Shown: positions 5,806-7,363 of the stretch, piece by piece
How positions within the stretch are numbered: position 1 is the first letter of the stretch
Layout of the letters: every line of letters begins with the position of its first letter
Origin: DATCSE01 sp036568605
GTDB lineage: Bacteria; Pseudomonadota; Gammaproteobacteria; Burkholderiales; Burkholderiaceae_C
Reading direction: 5' to 3'
DNA length: 7,363 nt
NCBI GenBank assembly: GCA_036568605.1
Contig: DATCSE010000522.1
Coordinates: forward strand, 1 to 7,363
Made by a program: the position numbers and the translations under genes
Notes under the pieces: model-generated
Databases searched by the model: none
Told to the model about the DNA's origin: nothing
Seen by the model: the letters and a program-made list of their open reading frames with translations, nothing else

Positions 5806-6075
5806 ATGTCGGAGACCAAGACGCTGCTGCATGCCGATCCGAAGACCGAGACCTACTCGTACAAGATCGAGGAGACGGCCGAGCATCTGACGGTCGTGCG
5901 CCTGGTGCGCAACGCCGACCATCGCTGGCACTATCACGTGACCGCCGAGCGGCTGATCGCCGTGGCCGACCATCCCGCCGGCGACACGGTGCAAGGCGAT
6001 GCCGACGGCTTCGCGACCTCCGACGAGGCGATCGCCGCTGCACGCGATCATGCGCGGACGCTGCTCGCCGGCTAG
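5806..6075 (+). CDS. Small soluble protein of unknown function, 89 aa
   Basis: I do not recognise the family. The product is hydrophilic, with no signal peptide, membrane segment or Cys. The first 25 residues are rich in Thr, Glu and Lys (TKTLLHADPKTETYSYKIEE). A central stretch LTVVRLVRNADHRWHYHVTAERLIAVAD looks like beta strands with a His/Trp cluster (H39, W41, H42, H44). The end, TSDEAIAAARDHARTLLAG, reads as a helix. The layout suggests a compact alpha/beta cytoplasmic protein. The strong GGAGG site 8 nt upstream of ATG and the codon use argue for a real gene. An in-frame opening extends much further upstream (to 5200) but runs antisense through the sigma gene. It is divergent from the sigma operon and convergent with the flavoprotein gene, 14 bp away. 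Its role in the sigma circuit is unknown. Confidence 0.78.
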   Translation: MSETKTLLHADPKTETYSYKIEETAEHLTVVRLVRNADHRWHYHVTAERLIAVADHPAGDTVQGDADGFATSDEAIAAARDHARTLLAG

Positions 6076-6081
6076 CGGCGA
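6065..6081. terminator. Weak hairpin between convergent genes
   Basis: TCGCCG (6065-6070) pairs with CGGCGA (6076-6081) around a 5-nt loop that contains the stop TAG of the 89-aa gene. It is the only dyad near the short convergent junction and could slow transcription from both sides. No T run follows on either strand. Confidence 0.25.
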
Positions 6082-6089
6082 CAGAAGAC

Positions 6090-7363
6090 TCACGCCGTCG
6101 TCGCGCTGCGCGCCAGGTGCTGGTGGATCTGCGCGACCGCCGCGGCGCCTTCGCCGATCGCACCGCCGACCCGCTTGACCGAGCCCGCGCGCACATCGCC
6201 GACCGCGAACACGCCGGGCACGCTGGCCTCGAGAGCCGCCGCGCCGTTCGCGCCGGTCACGACAAAACCGTGCGCATCGAGCTGCAGGCCGCAGCCGGCG
6301 ATCCATTCGGTCTCGGGCTCGGCGCCGACGAACAGGAAGACGTTGCGGATGTCGTCGCGGCGCTGCGGCATGCGCTCGCGCACGTCGTGCCAGCTCACGC
6401 CGGTCAGGCCGTTGGGCGCATCGCCATGCAGTTCGGCCAGCGCGGTGTGCGTCAGCAGCCGGATGTTCGGCGTCGCCTCGATGCGGTCGATCAGGTAGCG
6501 CGACATGCTCGCCGCGAGGCTGGGCCCGCGCACCAGCATGTAGACGCGCTCGGCATGCTGCGACAGGAACACCGCGGCCTGCCCGGCCGAGTTGCCGCCG
6601 CCGACCAGCGCGATCTCGCTCTTCGCGCACATGCGTGCCTCCAGCGCCGAAGCCCAGTACCAGACGCCGCGGCCCTCGAATTCGCCGAGCCGCGCGACCG
6701 CGGGCCGCCGGTAGCGCGCGCCGCTGGCGATCACGACCGTGCGGGCGCGCAGCCGCCGGCCATCGGACAGGCGCACGTGGTGCTCGTCGCCGTCGATCTC
6801 GCCCTCGCCGCATTCGAGCCCGACCGCCTTGGCCGGGATCAGCATCTCGGCGCCGAACTTCTGCGCCTGCACGAAGGCGCGGCCGGCCAGCGCCTGGCCC
6901 GAGATGCCGGTCGGGAAGCCGAGGTAGTTCTCGATGCGCGCACTCGCGCCGGCCTGGCCGCCGAACGAGCGGCAGTCCAGCGTCGCGACGCGCAGCCCTT
7001 CGGACGCGGCGTACACCGACGTCGCGAGGCCGGCCGGCCCGGCGCCGACGACGACCACATCGAACAGCTCGTCGTGATCCACCGTGTCGACCATGCCCAG
7101 GCAGCGCCCGAGCTCGTCCTCGCCCGGGTTGTCGAGCACCGAGCCGTCGGGGCAGACCACCAGCACCTCGGATTCGCGGTACTGGTCGAGCAGCGCGCGC
7201 GCATCGGGATCGTGATCGGCGTCGACGACATGGTGCGGCTGGCCGTTGCGGCGCAGGAAGTTGCGTAACCGCAGCACGTCGGGCGAATTCGGGCAGCCGA
7301 TCAGCACCGCGCCGCTGGCCCCCTGCTCGATCAGCGCGACGCGGCGCAGGATCAGCGCGCGCA
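6090..7363 (-). CDS. Thioredoxin-reductase-like FAD/NAD(P) oxidoreductase with N-terminal thioredoxin-fold-like segment, 5' partial
   Basis: The frame is open to the right edge (first full codon at 7361), so 423 C-terminal residues are seen and the true start is outside. Numbering from that codon, residues 1-90 hold a thioredoxin/glutaredoxin-like segment (VLIGCPNSPDVLRLRNFLRR, then VLVVCPDGSVLDNPGEDEL). The flavoprotein core follows, with FAD-binding GAGPAGLA (106-113), CRSFGGQAGASARIENYLGF (130-149), NAD(P)-binding VGGGNSAGQA (253-262), MSRYL (286-290) and a C-terminal FAD motif VPGVFAVGDVRAGSVKRV. The redox CxxC of genuine thioredoxin reductases is missing; the matching segment reads VWYWASALEARMC. 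It therefore probably passes electrons differently from TrxB. Related proteins often carry a cyclic-nucleotide-binding domain further N-terminal, which would lie outside this window. A GTG at 7307 is internal. It is cytoplasmic and convergent with the 89-aa gene. Confidence 0.88.
   Translation of the reverse strand, partial: RALILRRVALIEQGASGAVLIGCPNSPDVLRLRNFLRRNGQPHHVVDADHDPDARALLDQYRESEVLVVCPDGSVLDNPGEDELGRCLGMVDTVDHDELFDVVVVGAGPAGLATSVYAASEGLRVATLDCRSFGGQAGASARIENYLGFPTGISGQALAGRAFVQAQKFGAEMLIPAKAVGLECGEGEIDGDEHHVRLSDGRRLRARTVVIASGARYRRPAVARLGEFEGRGVWYWASALEARMCAKSEIALVGGGNSAGQAAVFLSQHAERVYMLVRGPSLAASMSRYLIDRIEATPNIRLLTHTALAELHGDAPNGLTGVSWHDVRERMPQRRDDIRNVFLFVGAEPETEWIAGCGLQLDAHGFVVTGANGAAALEASVPGVFAVGDVRAGSVKRVGGAIGEGAAAVAQIHQHLARSATTA

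Noticed and set aside
5751..7268. Long plus-strand open frame (505 codons) through the 89-aa gene and opposite the flavoprotein
   Set aside because: Low-complexity composition with no recognisable domain; the flavoprotein on the minus strand has intact FAD and NAD(P) motifs.

Overview
The window looks like chromosomal DNA from a high-GC Gram-negative proteobacterium, most likely a betaproteobacterium of the Burkholderiales. I base this on the strong G/C bias at third codon positions, the frequent GTG starts, a lipoprotein with a poly-Asp linker, a TorF-type outer-membrane protein and a TIGR03118 protein. The taxon is an inference from style, not from a marker gene. I see no rRNA, tRNA, CRISPR array, insertion sequence or integrase.

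Layout from left to right. (1) The C-terminal end of a LamG / concanavalin A-like protein, plus strand, cut by the left edge. (2) A small cupin of the thiol (cysteine) dioxygenase type, plus strand; its stop codon lies 1 bp from the stop of the next gene. (3) A minus-strand TIGR03118-family beta-propeller lipoprotein. (4) A 134-bp spacer with two strong GC-rich hairpins. (5) A tightly packed minus-strand operon. In transcription order it holds an ECF sigma factor, a membrane anti-sigma factor with a zinc-binding ZAS motif, a secreted subtilisin-like (S8) protease and a TorF-type outer-membrane protein. The first three overlap by 4 bp at each junction. (6) A 119-bp divergent promoter region, then an orphan 89-aa gene on the plus strand. 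(7) A minus-strand thioredoxin-reductase-like flavoprotein cut by the right edge, convergent with the orphan gene.

The most interesting part is the sigma / anti-sigma / protease / outer-membrane protein block. The part of the anti-sigma factor beyond its membrane helix resembles the propeptide (inhibitor I9-like) region of the protease encoded next to it. This suggests an envelope-sensing circuit in which the anti-sigma factor and the subtilase interact through a propeptide-like module. The protease keeps the Asp/His/Ser triad but appears to lack the usual oxyanion-hole Asn, so it may be a weak protease or a binding protein. The TorF-type protein and possibly the TIGR03118 lipoprotein would be cell-envelope outputs of the circuit. 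These functional links are inferred from gene order and motif reading, not shown.
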